Positions 36,385 to 44,515 of a stretch of 64,000 nt of DNA are shown in pieces. Each line of letters starts with the position of its first letter. Within the stretch, counting starts at the first letter, position 1. This DNA comes from Cellulomonas sp. Leaf334 (GTDB taxonomy: Bacteria > Actinomycetota > Actinomycetes > Actinomycetales > Cellulomonadaceae). Location of the stretch: the NCBI RefSeq assembly GCF_001424195.1, contig NZ_LMOO01000001.1, positions 726,569 to 790,568 on the forward strand, written 5' to 3'. The position numbers and the translations under genes are program-made. The notes beneath the pieces are model-generated. The model made no database searches, was not told where the DNA came from, and saw only the letters and a list, made by a program, of their open reading frames with translations.

Positions 36385-36413
36385 ACTATGCCCGTATCTG
36401 GACGCTTGTGCAA
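36385..36413 (-). promoter_or_regulatory. Candidate bldC promoter
   Basis: On the minus strand TTGCAC (-35), a 17-nt spacer and CATAGT (-10) resemble the vegetative sigma consensus. This region is AT-rich compared with its surroundings. The 166 nt between bldC and the DUF1206 gene hold this and no gene. Confidence 0.5.
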
Positions 36414-36450
36414 CAACCCGCGCCGCACGATTCGCGCGCAAACGGGTGAT

Positions 36451-37242
36451 TTATATGCGGCCAAATCGGGCACGGACGAACGAGTAGACCCCGTAGGCGA
36501 CGAACCCCAGTGCCACGATGACCAGCAGGAGGACGCCCGCGGGCTGGTCGCGCAGGGTGTGCAGGGCACCGTCCAGCCCTGTCGACTTCGACGGGTCGGC
36601 CGTCACCGCTGCCGTGACGAAGAGCACACCGACGATGCCGAGGGCCACCCCCTTGGCCACGTACCCGAGCACGCCGAGCCGCCGGACGACCGGCCCCGCC
36701 GTCCCCGACGGCAGCCGCTGCAGGTCCTCCAGGAACTTCTTCTTCCACCCCTTGTAGACGTGGTAGATGCCGACGCCGATGATCGCGAGCCCGACGGCAC
36801 CGACGAGCACCCGACCGAACGGCGCGCCCATCAGCTTCGCCGTCATGTCCGCCGTCTGCGTCGACGCGTCGGAACCGCCCCCGCGCGCGAAGCTGAGGGC
36901 CGCGAACGCGAGCGCGAGGTAGACCGCCGCACGGCCGACGGACTTCGCACGCTCCCCCGTGTCGTTCGAGCCGAAGCGCCCGTGGATCGCCCGCGCCACC
37001 TGCCACGCACTGAGCGCGAGGAACGCGACCACCGAGAACCACAGGACCAGCGCACCGAACGGGGTGCTCGCGATCGTGCTCAGCGCCCCGGACTGGTCCG
37101 CCTGCTCCCCGCCACTTCCCAGGGCCACCCGCAGGGCGAGCACACCGATGAGGATGTGGAGCACACCACTGACCGCGTACCCCGCGCGCGCCGCCAGCTC
37201 CCAGGACCTCTGTGCGTTCGCCGTACCGCTCGTCGTCACCAC
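36451..37242 (-). CDS. DUF1206 membrane protein
   Basis: This 263-residue protein consists of three repeats of a two-helix DUF1206 unit, giving about six membrane helices: ARAGYAVSGVLHILIGVLALRVALG, GRAAVYLALAFAALSFARGG with VGLAIIGVGIYHVYKGWKKKF, and LGYVAKGVALGIVGVLFVTAAV with LLLVIVALGFVAYGVYSFVRARFG. Each unit has the G-x-x-A-x-G-x-(V/L)-x-x-x-(I/L)-G pattern. Function is unknown; members occur widely in actinobacteria. Two adjacent GTG codons serve as start, the first is used. A tRNA gene follows upstream. Confidence 0.9.
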   Translation of the reverse strand: MVTTSGTANAQRSWELAARAGYAVSGVLHILIGVLALRVALGSGGEQADQSGALSTIASTPFGALVLWFSVVAFLALSAWQVARAIHGRFGSNDTGERAKSVGRAAVYLALAFAALSFARGGGSDASTQTADMTAKLMGAPFGRVLVGAVGLAIIGVGIYHVYKGWKKKFLEDLQRLPSGTAGPVVRRLGVLGYVAKGVALGIVGVLFVTAAVTADPSKSTGLDGALHTLRDQPAGVLLLVIVALGFVAYGVYSFVRARFGRI

Positions 37243-37319
37243 GTCGTCTCCTCGTCTCGATCCCCCGGCGCCGATCGTGGCAGGAGAGGACTGGTCCGGC
37301 GACCGGAGAGATCACGAGG

Positions 37320-37396
37320 TGGTGGGGCAGGTGGGGCTTGAACCCACGACCGACGGATTATGAGTCCGCTGCTCTGACCGGCTGAGCTACTGCCCC
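37320..37396 (-). tRNA. tRNA with CAT anticodon (Met, or Ile2)
   Basis: The minus strand folds as a cloverleaf: acceptor GGGGCAG/CTGCCCC, D stem GCTC/GAGC, anticodon stem GCGGA/TCCGT with loop CTCATAA (anticodon CAT), T stem GTGGG/CCCAC, discriminator A and an encoded CCA (37320-37322). It lacks initiator features such as the unpaired first acceptor pair and the GGG/CCC anticodon stem. It is either elongator Met or the lysidine-modified Ile2 tRNA; I cannot separate these by eye. Confidence 0.92.
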
Positions 37397-37441
37397 CGAG
37401 GCACCGCACACCCTACCGACGCCCGCGGGTACCGTGAGGCG

Positions 37442-37954
37442 GTGGCCCTGTTCTCACGTCATCGACTGCCCGCGACCGACCGGACCCGGCTCGACCTGCG
37501 GCCGGGCGACACCGTCCTGGTGAGCACCGAGCTCGCCGACGGTCGGTGGGCCGTCGCGACCCGTCGCGCCCTGCACCTCGTCCCCGTAGAGGGTCCCGTC
37601 GTCCGGCACCCGTGGTCGGACGTCGACCACGGCTCCCTCGACCCCGCGACGCGAACGATGGCGTTGCGCTGGGTGTGGGGAGAGTCGGAGCGGCTGACCT
37701 TCGCGGAGGTGCCCGGGTCGTTCGCGTTCTCGCAGACCTTCCGTGAGCGCGTGCAGCAGTCCGTGGTCCACGCGGTGTCCGTCACACTCCCCCGCGGCCA
37801 GCGCGCCCGGGTCGTCCTGCGCCGCGACGAGGTCGGGACGATGTTCACGCAGGTGCTCGGGGACGCGTCGATCGACCTGACCGACCCGGCCGTGGCGGCG
37901 GTCGTGGACGCCGCCGAGGACGAGGTCCGCGACGCCGTCGGCCTGCCCCGCTGA
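37442..37954 (+). CDS. Conserved hypothetical protein
   Basis: This 170-residue protein is not recognised as a named family. It begins at GTG with LFSRHRLPATDRTRLDLRPGDTVLVSTELADGRWAVATRRALHLV, which suggests a small PH-like or beta-barrel domain, then MALRWVWGESERLTFAEVPGSFAFSQTFRERVQQSVVHAV, and a C-terminal helix (AAVVDAAEDEVRDAVGLPR). No signal peptide or membrane segment is present. Proteins of this length and pattern are common orphan genes in Cellulomonadaceae and Intrasporangiaceae. It lies between two tRNA genes. Confidence 0.7.
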   Translation: MALFSRHRLPATDRTRLDLRPGDTVLVSTELADGRWAVATRRALHLVPVEGPVVRHPWSDVDHGSLDPATRTMALRWVWGESERLTFAEVPGSFAFSQTFRERVQQSVVHAVSVTLPRGQRARVVLRRDEVGTMFTQVLGDASIDLTDPAVAAVVDAAEDEVRDAVGLPR

Positions 37955-38002
37955 CCTGTCCGGGGCACCCGTCGACGGCTGCTAGAGTTTCTTCCCGCAC
38001 GA

Positions 38003-38078
<76 letters not shown>

Positions 38079-38169
38079 GTATCACCGCAGGTCAGGCCCC
38101 CTCTCGAGGGGGCCTTCGTGCGTCCGGGCCAGCAGCGTGCAGGGCACGACCGCCCCGCGCCCGCGGCTC

Positions 38170-39747
38170 TCAGCCGTTCGGGCTGCCGGTCCCTCGGTTG
38201 CCGTCGACGCCTGCCCCGCCGTTCGTGCTTCCCCTGCCCGTGGTGCGGTTCACCCCGTCGGCGTCGTCGGGCGACGGCGCCGCGACCGGCGGCAGGGCCG
38301 GGAGGGCGGCGGGCGGGTCGGGTCCTGGCTTCGCTGTGCCCGACCTGGCCGGCGACGGAGCCACCAGCGGCTCGTCGGCCAGGCCCGGCGGCGACGTCGG
38401 CTCGGCCGCAGGGACCGGGGCGCTGCTCGCGTCCGGCGGCGACGCCGGCACGGCCGCAGGGACCGGGGCGCTGCTCGCGTCCGGCGGCGACGTCGGCACG
38501 GCCACAGGGACCGGAGCGGTGCTCGCGTCCGCCTCGGGTCGTGGCACGGCGACCTCGGACGTGTCGCTCGGCGGCAGGTCCGGCGGTGCGGCACCGTCCG
38601 CCAGGGCGCCACCGGCGATCGTCGCCGACAGGACGACGCCGATCGCGCCCGCGCTCTGGAGGGCCCCTGCGGTGCTCAGCCGCTGCACGGCAGCGGGGAG
38701 GTCGGCGGCGGAGATCGGAAGACCGGGCAGCGCCGAGAGCAGGCCCATCGGCCCGGCGACCCGTCGTAGGCTGCCGAGCCCGATCGCGAGGAAGGCCCGG
38801 ACCACCTGCGGGTCGAACTGCTGACCGGCGCACCGCGCGAGCTCGGCGCGCGCCGCGGCTGCGGGCAAGGGCTTCTTGTACGACCGCGCCGAGGTGATCA
38901 CGTCATAGGCGTCGGCGACCGCGACGATGCGGGCGCCGAGACTGATCCGGGTGCCGGCGAGTCCGGCGGGGTAGCCGGCGCCGTCCCACCGCTCGTGGTG
39001 CTGACCTATCACGTCGAGCCAGGGACCGAGCCACCCGCGCAAGGGCTCGGCGATCTCCATCCCGGCCTCGGGGTGGCCCGCCAGGACGCTCCACTCGCTC
39101 GCCGTCGGCTCCCCCGGCTTGCTCAGGACACCTGCCGGCACGCGCAGCTTGCCGATGTCGTGCAGGAGGGCCGCCCAGCTCAGGTTGGCGGCGTCCTCGT
39201 CGGACAGGCCCAGCTCCGTGCCGATCAGCGCCGAGTAGGCCTGGACGCGCTCGGAGTGGCCGCGGGTGAGCGGGTCGTGAACGCTGATGGCGGCGACGAG
39301 GCTCAGGATCTGCGTGGCGTGCTCGCTGTCCGGAGGCACACCACGCGTGCGTCCGCCTCGATCCGCCCGCCCGTGCAGCACGTGGGGCGAGTAGTGGCTC
39401 ATCGCGACGGCGAGCCGCGACGGAGCACGGTCGGGGAAGTACAAGGTCAGCCGAAGCAGAGTCGTCAGCGGCACCAGCGTGCGCACCAGCCGGGTGGCGA
39501 CAACCAGCACCACCGTCGCACAGGCGAGCTCGGCCAGCAGCCAGACCCACGGGTTCACGCCGAGACGGGCCGGTGGGATCCAGTGCACCGCGGCGATGCC
39601 CACACCCAAGGACAGCGCGACGGGTACGGCGACGATCAGCGCGCGGACGACCCCCGCGAGGATCGGGCGGCCCTTCCACACGCTGAGGCTGACGTCGTCG
39701 TAGTTCTGGGTTGGACCGAAGGCCACGTCTGTCCATCGACGTCGCAC
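38170..39747 (-). CDS. Membrane HD-GYP domain protein with repeat-rich extracellular tail
   Basis: This 525-residue protein has two N-terminal membrane helices, a complete HD-GYP domain (about 150-330) with LLHDIGKLRVPAGVLSKPGE, HHERWDGAGYPAGL and ARIVAVADAYDVITSARSYKKP, then another hydrophobic segment (GAIGVVLSATIAGGALA) and a Pro/Ala-rich tail. The tail includes 16-residue repeats (APVPAAVPASPPDASS type) and ends with a Gly/Asn-rich stretch. HD-GYP enzymes hydrolyse cyclic di-GMP; all metal-site motifs are present. The topology implies that the tail is outside the cell. The start is GTG at 39747; a second GTG (39726) is possible. Confidence 0.85.
   Translation of the reverse strand: MRRRWTDVAFGPTQNYDDVSLSVWKGRPILAGVVRALIVAVPVALSLGVGIAAVHWIPPARLGVNPWVWLLAELACATVVLVVATRLVRTLVPLTTLLRLTLYFPDRAPSRLAVAMSHYSPHVLHGRADRGGRTRGVPPDSEHATQILSLVAAISVHDPLTRGHSERVQAYSALIGTELGLSDEDAANLSWAALLHDIGKLRVPAGVLSKPGEPTASEWSVLAGHPEAGMEIAEPLRGWLGPWLDVIGQHHERWDGAGYPAGLAGTRISLGARIVAVADAYDVITSARSYKKPLPAAAARAELARCAGQQFDPQVVRAFLAIGLGSLRRVAGPMGLLSALPGLPISAADLPAAVQRLSTAGALQSAGAIGVVLSATIAGGALADGAAPPDLPPSDTSEVAVPRPEADASTAPVPVAVPTSPPDASSAPVPAAVPASPPDASSAPVPAAEPTSPPGLADEPLVAPSPARSGTAKPGPDPPAALPALPPVAAPSPDDADGVNRTTGRGSTNGGAGVDGNRGTGSPNG
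38387..38531. repeat. Three 48-bp tandem repeats in the HD-GYP tail
   Basis: Copies begin at 38408, 38456 and 38504, with a partial copy before the first. The unit starts GCAGGGACCGGGGCGCTGCT on the plus strand and encodes a 16-residue Pro/Ala repeat on the minus strand. Period and in-frame length suggest expansion by slippage or recombination, as in cell-surface stalk regions. Confidence 0.9.
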
Positions 39748-39843
39748 TCGTCCACCTTGATGCGGCGGCCGTGTGACGTCCCGTCACCCGCACGGGCGAC
39801 GGCGCTCCCACCGGGAGGGCCTGGTGGCCGACCGGTTTGTCGA

Positions 39844-41301
39844 TCAGCGGCCCAGCAGGGGCCGCGGGTTCACGGTCGAGCCGTTCACGTAGACCTCGAA
39901 GTGCAGGTGGCACGCACCGGACAGGCCGGTGTTCCCGGCGTACCCGATCAGCTGGCCCTGGCCGACGGCCTGTCCTGCCCGGACGACCGAGCGGGTCAGG
40001 TGGTTGGAGCTGCTCATCACCGAGCTCCCGCCGACCGTGCCGTGGTCGAGCATGACCTGGTTGCCGAACCCGTTGCGCCACTGCGACCAGAGGACCGTCG
40101 CGTCGCGCGGCGCGTACAGGGGCGTGTTGCACCAGGTGCGCAGGTCGATGCCGGCGTGCAGGCGCGTGTAGCCCAGGATCGGGTGCAGACGCATGCCGTA
40201 CTCCGAGGTCACGACCATCGGGTTGATCGAGGTCGGGTTGCCGAACAGGGCTCCGGACACCGATCCCGACGGGGGCCGCACGGGGGGCGGAGGTGGCGGT
40301 GGCGGTGGGGGCTCCTGTCCGGCCGCTTCCGCGGCCGCACGCGCGGCGGCTTCGGCGGCCGCACGTGCCGCTGCCTCGGCGGCTCGTGCTGCGGCCTCGG
40401 CCGCCTCACGCGCAGCTCGTTGCTCGGCGATGATCGCGACGAGCTCGCGTTCGATGGTCGCCCGCTCGGCGTCGATCTGCGCCTGCTCGGCCTCGGCCTG
40501 GCCCTTGAGCGAGGCGATCGCGTCCTGCTTGGCGCTCTGGTCGGCGATGAGCCGGACGATCTCGTCCTCGCGCGCCTGGGCGACCCGTCGGGCCTCGTCG
40601 GCCGCGACGACGTTGGCCTCGGCCTGCTCCTTCAGCTGGGTGACGCGATCGGTGACCGCGCCGAGCCGGGTCTCGCTGTTGCGGTTGTTCGCGTCGACCT
40701 GGCGCAGCTCGTCGAGGACGCGCGCCTGGCTGCGGAGCGCCGCGTCGACGAGCCGGGCGTTGTCGAGGAACTCGGTGGCGTCCTCGGCGTCGAGCACCAC
40801 GTCCAGGGCGGAGATCCCGGGTCCACCCCGGTAGGCCTCCCGCGCCATCGCCCCCACCGCGGCACGCAGGACCTTCTCGTCGGCACGGTCGGCGGCGATG
40901 GTCGCGACGAGGCTGCCGCGCAGGTCGGTGGCGTCCTGGAGCCGGCCCGCGACGATGGCCGCCTCGCGCCGGGTGGCCTCCAGGGCGGCCCGGGCGTCCT
41001 CGAGCTCGGCCTCGGCCGCGGGCAGGCGCGCCTGGGTGGTCTGCAGGTCGAGCGCCGCTCGGCTCAGCTCGGCGCTGAGACCCTCGATGGAGGCTTCCAG
41101 CTCCTCGGCGCGTCGGTCGGCTGCGCTGCTGCGCTGTTCGGCCTCGGCCCGACGGTCGTCGATGCCGTCGGCGAACCCGGCCTCTGCCGTACCCGTCAGG
41201 GCGATCACCCCGACGAGGAGGACGGCACCCGCCCGGTGGCGCAGCCGAGCGGAGGGCACGGCCCGGAACCGGGACCGTCTACCGCGAGCAGGCGTCGACA
41301 T
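39844..41301 (-). CDS. M23-family peptidoglycan metallopeptidase with coiled coil
   Basis: This 485-residue protein has an N-terminal signal or anchor (GAVLLVGVIALTGTAEAGFA), a long coiled coil of about 290 residues (DDRRAEAEQRSSAADRRAEELEASIEGLSAEL onward), an Ala/Glu-rich low-complexity segment (EAAARAAAEAAARAA) and a run of ten prolines. The C-terminal LytM/M23 domain includes YGMRLHPILGYTRLHAGIDL and CHLHFEVYVNG, keeping the zinc ligands (His in LHPI, Asp in AGIDL, His in LHFEV). The family cuts peptide crosslinks in the cell wall or activates other hydrolases during division; the coiled coil resembles EnvC/PcsB types. Confidence 0.92.
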   Translation of the reverse strand: MSTPARGRRSRFRAVPSARLRHRAGAVLLVGVIALTGTAEAGFADGIDDRRAEAEQRSSAADRRAEELEASIEGLSAELSRAALDLQTTQARLPAAEAELEDARAALEATRREAAIVAGRLQDATDLRGSLVATIAADRADEKVLRAAVGAMAREAYRGGPGISALDVVLDAEDATEFLDNARLVDAALRSQARVLDELRQVDANNRNSETRLGAVTDRVTQLKEQAEANVVAADEARRVAQAREDEIVRLIADQSAKQDAIASLKGQAEAEQAQIDAERATIERELVAIIAEQRAAREAAEAAARAAEAAARAAAEAAARAAAEAAGQEPPPPPPPPPPVRPPSGSVSGALFGNPTSINPMVVTSEYGMRLHPILGYTRLHAGIDLRTWCNTPLYAPRDATVLWSQWRNGFGNQVMLDHGTVGGSSVMSSSNHLTRSVVRAGQAVGQGQLIGYAGNTGLSGACHLHFEVYVNGSTVNPRPLLGR

Positions 41302-41424
41302 GTGGCGTGATGGCCGGGTTCGGGGACAGGTGGGCGGGCACGGCCGGGGGCAGGTTACGTGCGGGGCGCCTCGTCGAACGGTCCTGACACGCGACGCCGA
41401 CCCCGGTTCACCCGGGGTGCGCCG

Positions 41425-41853
41425 CTACTCCCCCTGGGTCTCGGCGGCCACCGTGATCGAGGCGGCCTCCGTCTCGACGTACCGCCTGGTGAGGGATCGC
41501 GTCAGCAGCCAGCCGATCCCGGCCATCGGACCGGACACGGTCAGGGCGAGGGTGAGCCGACTCCCGTCGGCGTGCGGCTCGACGAGGTGGGTGGCGGTGA
41601 CCGTGACGCCGGGCGACCTCGACTCCCAGGTGTACGACGTCCCGTCGACCATCTCGGTGACCGTCCACACCTCTGCGGAGAGCCGTGGTTGCTGCAACCG
41701 GGTCCGGGATCCGACGGCCAGCGGTCCGGCGTCCAGACGCTCCACGGCGTCGACCGTCGGGATCCGCTCGGGCCAGCGCTCGACGTCGACGAGCACCGCC
41801 CACACCCGCTCGGGCGGGGCCGCGATGGTGACCGTGTGCTGCAGACCGGGCAT
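41425..41853 (-). CDS. SRPBCC (START-like) family protein
   Basis: This 142-residue protein has the SRPBCC pattern: HTVTIAAPPERVWAVLVDVERWPERIPTVDAVERLD at the N-terminus, a central beta-sheet, and a long C-terminal helix (GPMAGIGWLLTRSLTRRYVETEAASI). Such helix-grip proteins bind hydrophobic ligands or polyketides. No partner or ligand can be inferred. The ATG at 41853 begins right before the first strand. It is divergent from the acyltransferase gene. Confidence 0.9.
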   Translation of the reverse strand: MPGLQHTVTIAAPPERVWAVLVDVERWPERIPTVDAVERLDAGPLAVGSRTRLQQPRLSAEVWTVTEMVDGTSYTWESRSPGVTVTATHLVEPHADGSRLTLALTVSGPMAGIGWLLTRSLTRRYVETEAASITVAAETQGE

Positions 41854-41975
41854 GCGTCGAGCGTAGTGACGGCGCCCCGGGCGATCGACCCGGCGGTCCC
41901 GGCGTGGGCCGCCTCGTCGCACTAGCCTCGGGAAGGCGGACGCCCGACGCGCGACGGGCGTGCAGAGGAGGGCCG

Positions 41976-43352
41976 GTGCCCGACACCCATGGGCCGCACG
42001 ACCACGTGCCGGGATCCACGACGACCGGCGCGTCGGCGCGCGCGGCCGAGCTCGCCGCTGCCACGCCCGCGCACCGGGACCGCTACGTCGACCTGCTCCG
42101 CGCCGTCGCGATCGTCGTGGTGGTCCTCGGCCACTGGACGGTCTCGGCGGTCACCGTCGACCGCGGGCGGCTGGGCTGGACGAACGTCATCGCGACCCTC
42201 CCGTGGACCCACCCGCTGACCTGGTTGTTCCAGGTGATGCCGGTGGTGTTCCTCGTCGGGGGGTACGCGAACGCCGCGTCCTGGAGCTCCCACCGCAGCA
42301 GGGGCGTGAGCGCGGCCGGCTGGGTCCGGAGCCGGGCCCTGCGGCTGCTGCGCCCCGCTGCGGCCTTCCTCACCGTCCTCGTCGCCGGCTACGGGGCTGC
42401 GATCGCGCTGGGAGCCGACGTCCGGGTCGCCCGCACGGCGGTCTGGGCGGCCGCGATCTCGCTGTGGTTCCTGGTGGTCTACCTCGCCGTGGTGAGTCTG
42501 GCGCCGCTGCTTCTCGCCGCGGACCGGAGGTGGGGTCTGAGCAGCGTCCTCGTCGGTGTCGTCGCCGCGGGCGACGCCGCCCGGCTCGCCACCGGAGAGG
42601 CGGCGGCGGCCGGGGCGAGCTACCTCGCGGCGTGGGCTGCGATCCACCAGCTCGGCGTGGCCTGGTACCGGGGCGCCCTCACCCGGACCCGCTGGCCGGC
42701 CTACGTCCTGACCGGTGGGGGGCTTGCCGCGCTCGTCGTGCTGACGGGGTGGGGTCCCTACGCGGTCACCATGGTGGGCGGCGCCGCACCACCGGACCTG
42801 GAGAACACGGCACCGCCGACGCTCGCCCTGCTCGCCCTGGCGTGCGCCCAGACCGGTGTGGTGCTCCTGCTGCGGCCCGTCGCCGACAGGGCGCTGCAGC
42901 GACCGCGGCTGTGGTTCGTCGTCGTCGGCGTCAACGCGGTCGTGCTGACCGTGTACCTGTGGCACATGGTCCCCGTCGTGATCGCCGGGACCACGCTCGT
43001 GGCCCACGGCGCGCTCGGGCAGCGCGAGATCGGCACGGCCGCGTGGTTCGCCTGGCGCGTGCCGTGGATCGCGATCCTCGCGGTGATGCTCGTCGGGATC
43101 GTCGCGGTGACCGCCCGCTGGGAGCGCCGCGCGCCGTCCGTCGACCGCACCGAGCCGCCCGCGCCGGTGGTCGGCGTCGGGGTCGTCGCATGCCTCGCCG
43201 GTCTCGCGGGGCTGGGTGTCGGAGGTCCTGAGGGGCTGCTGCCGACGATCGCCGGGGTCCCCGTGGGCGAGCTCCTGCTCTTCGCCCTCGGGCTCGTCCT
43301 CCTGACCGGACGACGGCGCTCGTCGGGCTCGTCACCAGCGACCGGTCCGTGA
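41976..43352 (+). CDS. Acyltransferase-3-like integral membrane protein
   Basis: This 458-residue protein has about eleven membrane helices. The first begins RYVDLLRAVAIVVVVLGHWTVSAV, matching the acyltransferase 3 (OafA/YrhL) start with its Arg and the catalytic His (GHW). FQVMPVVFLVGGYANAASW follows. Family members transfer acetyl or other acyl groups to sugars and envelope glycans. The GTG start at 41976 has GAGGAGGG upstream. The stop overlaps the next gene (GTGA), implying co-transcription with the ceramidase-like membrane protein. Confidence 0.82.
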   Translation: MPDTHGPHDHVPGSTTTGASARAAELAAATPAHRDRYVDLLRAVAIVVVVLGHWTVSAVTVDRGRLGWTNVIATLPWTHPLTWLFQVMPVVFLVGGYANAASWSSHRSRGVSAAGWVRSRALRLLRPAAAFLTVLVAGYGAAIALGADVRVARTAVWAAAISLWFLVVYLAVVSLAPLLLAADRRWGLSSVLVGVVAAGDAARLATGEAAAAGASYLAAWAAIHQLGVAWYRGALTRTRWPAYVLTGGGLAALVVLTGWGPYAVTMVGGAAPPDLENTAPPTLALLALACAQTGVVLLLRPVADRALQRPRLWFVVVGVNAVVLTVYLWHMVPVVIAGTTLVAHGALGQREIGTAAWFAWRVPWIAILAVMLVGIVAVTARWERRAPSVDRTEPPAPVVGVGVVACLAGLAGLGVGGPEGLLPTIAGVPVGELLLFALGLVLLTGRRRSSGSSPATGP

Positions 43353-43999
43353 TGGGCGGCGTCCTCGCCGACCAGCAGTGCGAGCGGGCGACCGACGGTC
43401 CGTGGACCGAACCCGTGGCCGCGTCGACCAGCCTGGCGTTCGTCGTGTGCGCCCTGGTCATCGTCCTCCTTGCCCGCAGGACGGGGTCGGTCGGACGCGT
43501 CCTCCCGTTCGCGATGCTGGTGGCGGGGGTCGGGATCGGGTCGTTCGTCGAGCACGGTCCCGACCCGGTGTGGTCCGACGTCGCCCACGACCTGCCGTTG
43601 CTGGCCACGCTGGCGTTCCTCGGCGCCGACGCGGTGGCGGACCTCAGCGGCCGGAGCAGATCGTGGTGGTGGTGGGCGGTGCCCACGATCGCGCTGGTCC
43701 CGCTCGTCGTGCTGGCCCCGCGCCCGGGAGACCTCGCGCAGGGCGTCGTGGCCGTCGCGGCGGTCCTCCTGACCGTCGAGCGGGCACGCGCGTTCCCCGA
43801 GCTGCGTCCGCGCACCGCGTGGGCCCTCGGACTGCTCGTGGTGGGGGCCACGGCGGGGACGATGGCACGGGAGGGCTGGCCGTTATGCGACCCGTCCTCG
43901 CCCTGGCAGGGGCACGGCCTCTGGCACCTGCTGGCGGCCGTCGCGCTCCTCGTGCTGGCACCCACGGTGGGTCACGTCGGACGCGCCGTCACCGGCTGA
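43349..43999 (+). CDS. Ceramidase/CREST-like membrane protein
   Basis: This 216-residue protein has about seven membrane helices and polar motifs at the positions expected for the CREST superfamily (alkaline ceramidase, hemolysin III): an early Cys/Glu segment (DQQCERATDGPWTEPVAASTSLAF), FVEHGPDPVWSDVAHDLPLLA with His and Asp residues, and a late HGLWHLLAAVAL with two His. This suggests a membrane hydrolase acting on lipid amides, but the match is by pattern only. The start is GTG, overlapping the acyltransferase stop; ATG follows as the second codon. The gene overlaps the convergent phosphatase by 11 nt. Confidence 0.65.
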   Translation: MMGGVLADQQCERATDGPWTEPVAASTSLAFVVCALVIVLLARRTGSVGRVLPFAMLVAGVGIGSFVEHGPDPVWSDVAHDLPLLATLAFLGADAVADLSGRSRSWWWWAVPTIALVPLVVLAPRPGDLAQGVVAVAAVLLTVERARAFPELRPRTAWALGLLVVGATAGTMAREGWPLCDPSSPWQGHGLWHLLAAVALLVLAPTVGHVGRAVTG

Positions 44000-44426
44000 G
44001 GGGCACGCGGGCCGCGAAGCGCCGCTGCCACGGAGTCTCGACCGCTCGCGGACGGTAGTTCGCCCGCACCCACCGGACCGCCTCGTCGCCCGGGACACCG
44101 GCGAGCCGAGCGAGGACGGCGATGGCCGTGCCCGTCCGGCCGGTGCCACCGTCGCACGCGATCTCCACCTTCGACGAGGCCGCGCGCTCGTACGCCGCCT
44201 CGATCGCGGCGATCGCGTCCGCCGACGACCGCGGCAGCCGGAAGTCGGGCCAGCAGACCCAGTGACACTCCCACGCCAGGTCGACCGGTGGTGTCGCGAT
44301 CAGGTACAGGCCGTACTCGGGCAGCTCGTCGCCGTGCGGAGGACCGGCGCCCAAGCCCCGCCCACGCACGCGGCGCCCGTCGGGCAAGGTGACGACGCCC
44401 TCGACCCGTGCACTCCAGACGCTCAT
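43989..44426 (-). CDS. Protein-tyrosine/dual-specificity phosphatase-like protein
   Basis: This 145-residue protein has the Cys-x5-Arg phosphatase loop CDGGTGRTGTAI, preceded by WVCWPDFRLPRSSADAIAAIEAAYERA, where the Asp in WPDF is the likely general acid. The last helix (DEAVRWVRANYRPRAVETPWQRRFA) is typical of small bacterial PTPs. The usual His before the catalytic Cys is replaced by Ala (IACDGG). It is cytoplasmic. Substrates could be phosphotyrosine or sugar phosphates. Confidence 0.87.
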   Translation of the reverse strand: MSVWSARVEGVVTLPDGRRVRGRGLGAGPPHGDELPEYGLYLIATPPVDLAWECHWVCWPDFRLPRSSADAIAAIEAAYERAASSKVEIACDGGTGRTGTAIAVLARLAGVPGDEAVRWVRANYRPRAVETPWQRRFAARVPLSR

Positions 44427-44515
44427 CCGGCCATCCTCGCCGATGGACGGGACCGCACCCGAGGGTCCGCCTCACGGCTGATCTGTCGTGGTCCGTGCAG
44501 CGGTTGGATACGGAC

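Noticed and set aside
37320-37396. Initiator tRNA-Met
   Set aside because: The first acceptor pair is a normal G-C and the anticodon stem lacks the GGG/CCC pairs of initiators.
38387-38531. Tandem repeats considered as a CRISPR array
   Set aside because: The repeats are contiguous with no spacers and are in frame inside the HD-GYP gene.
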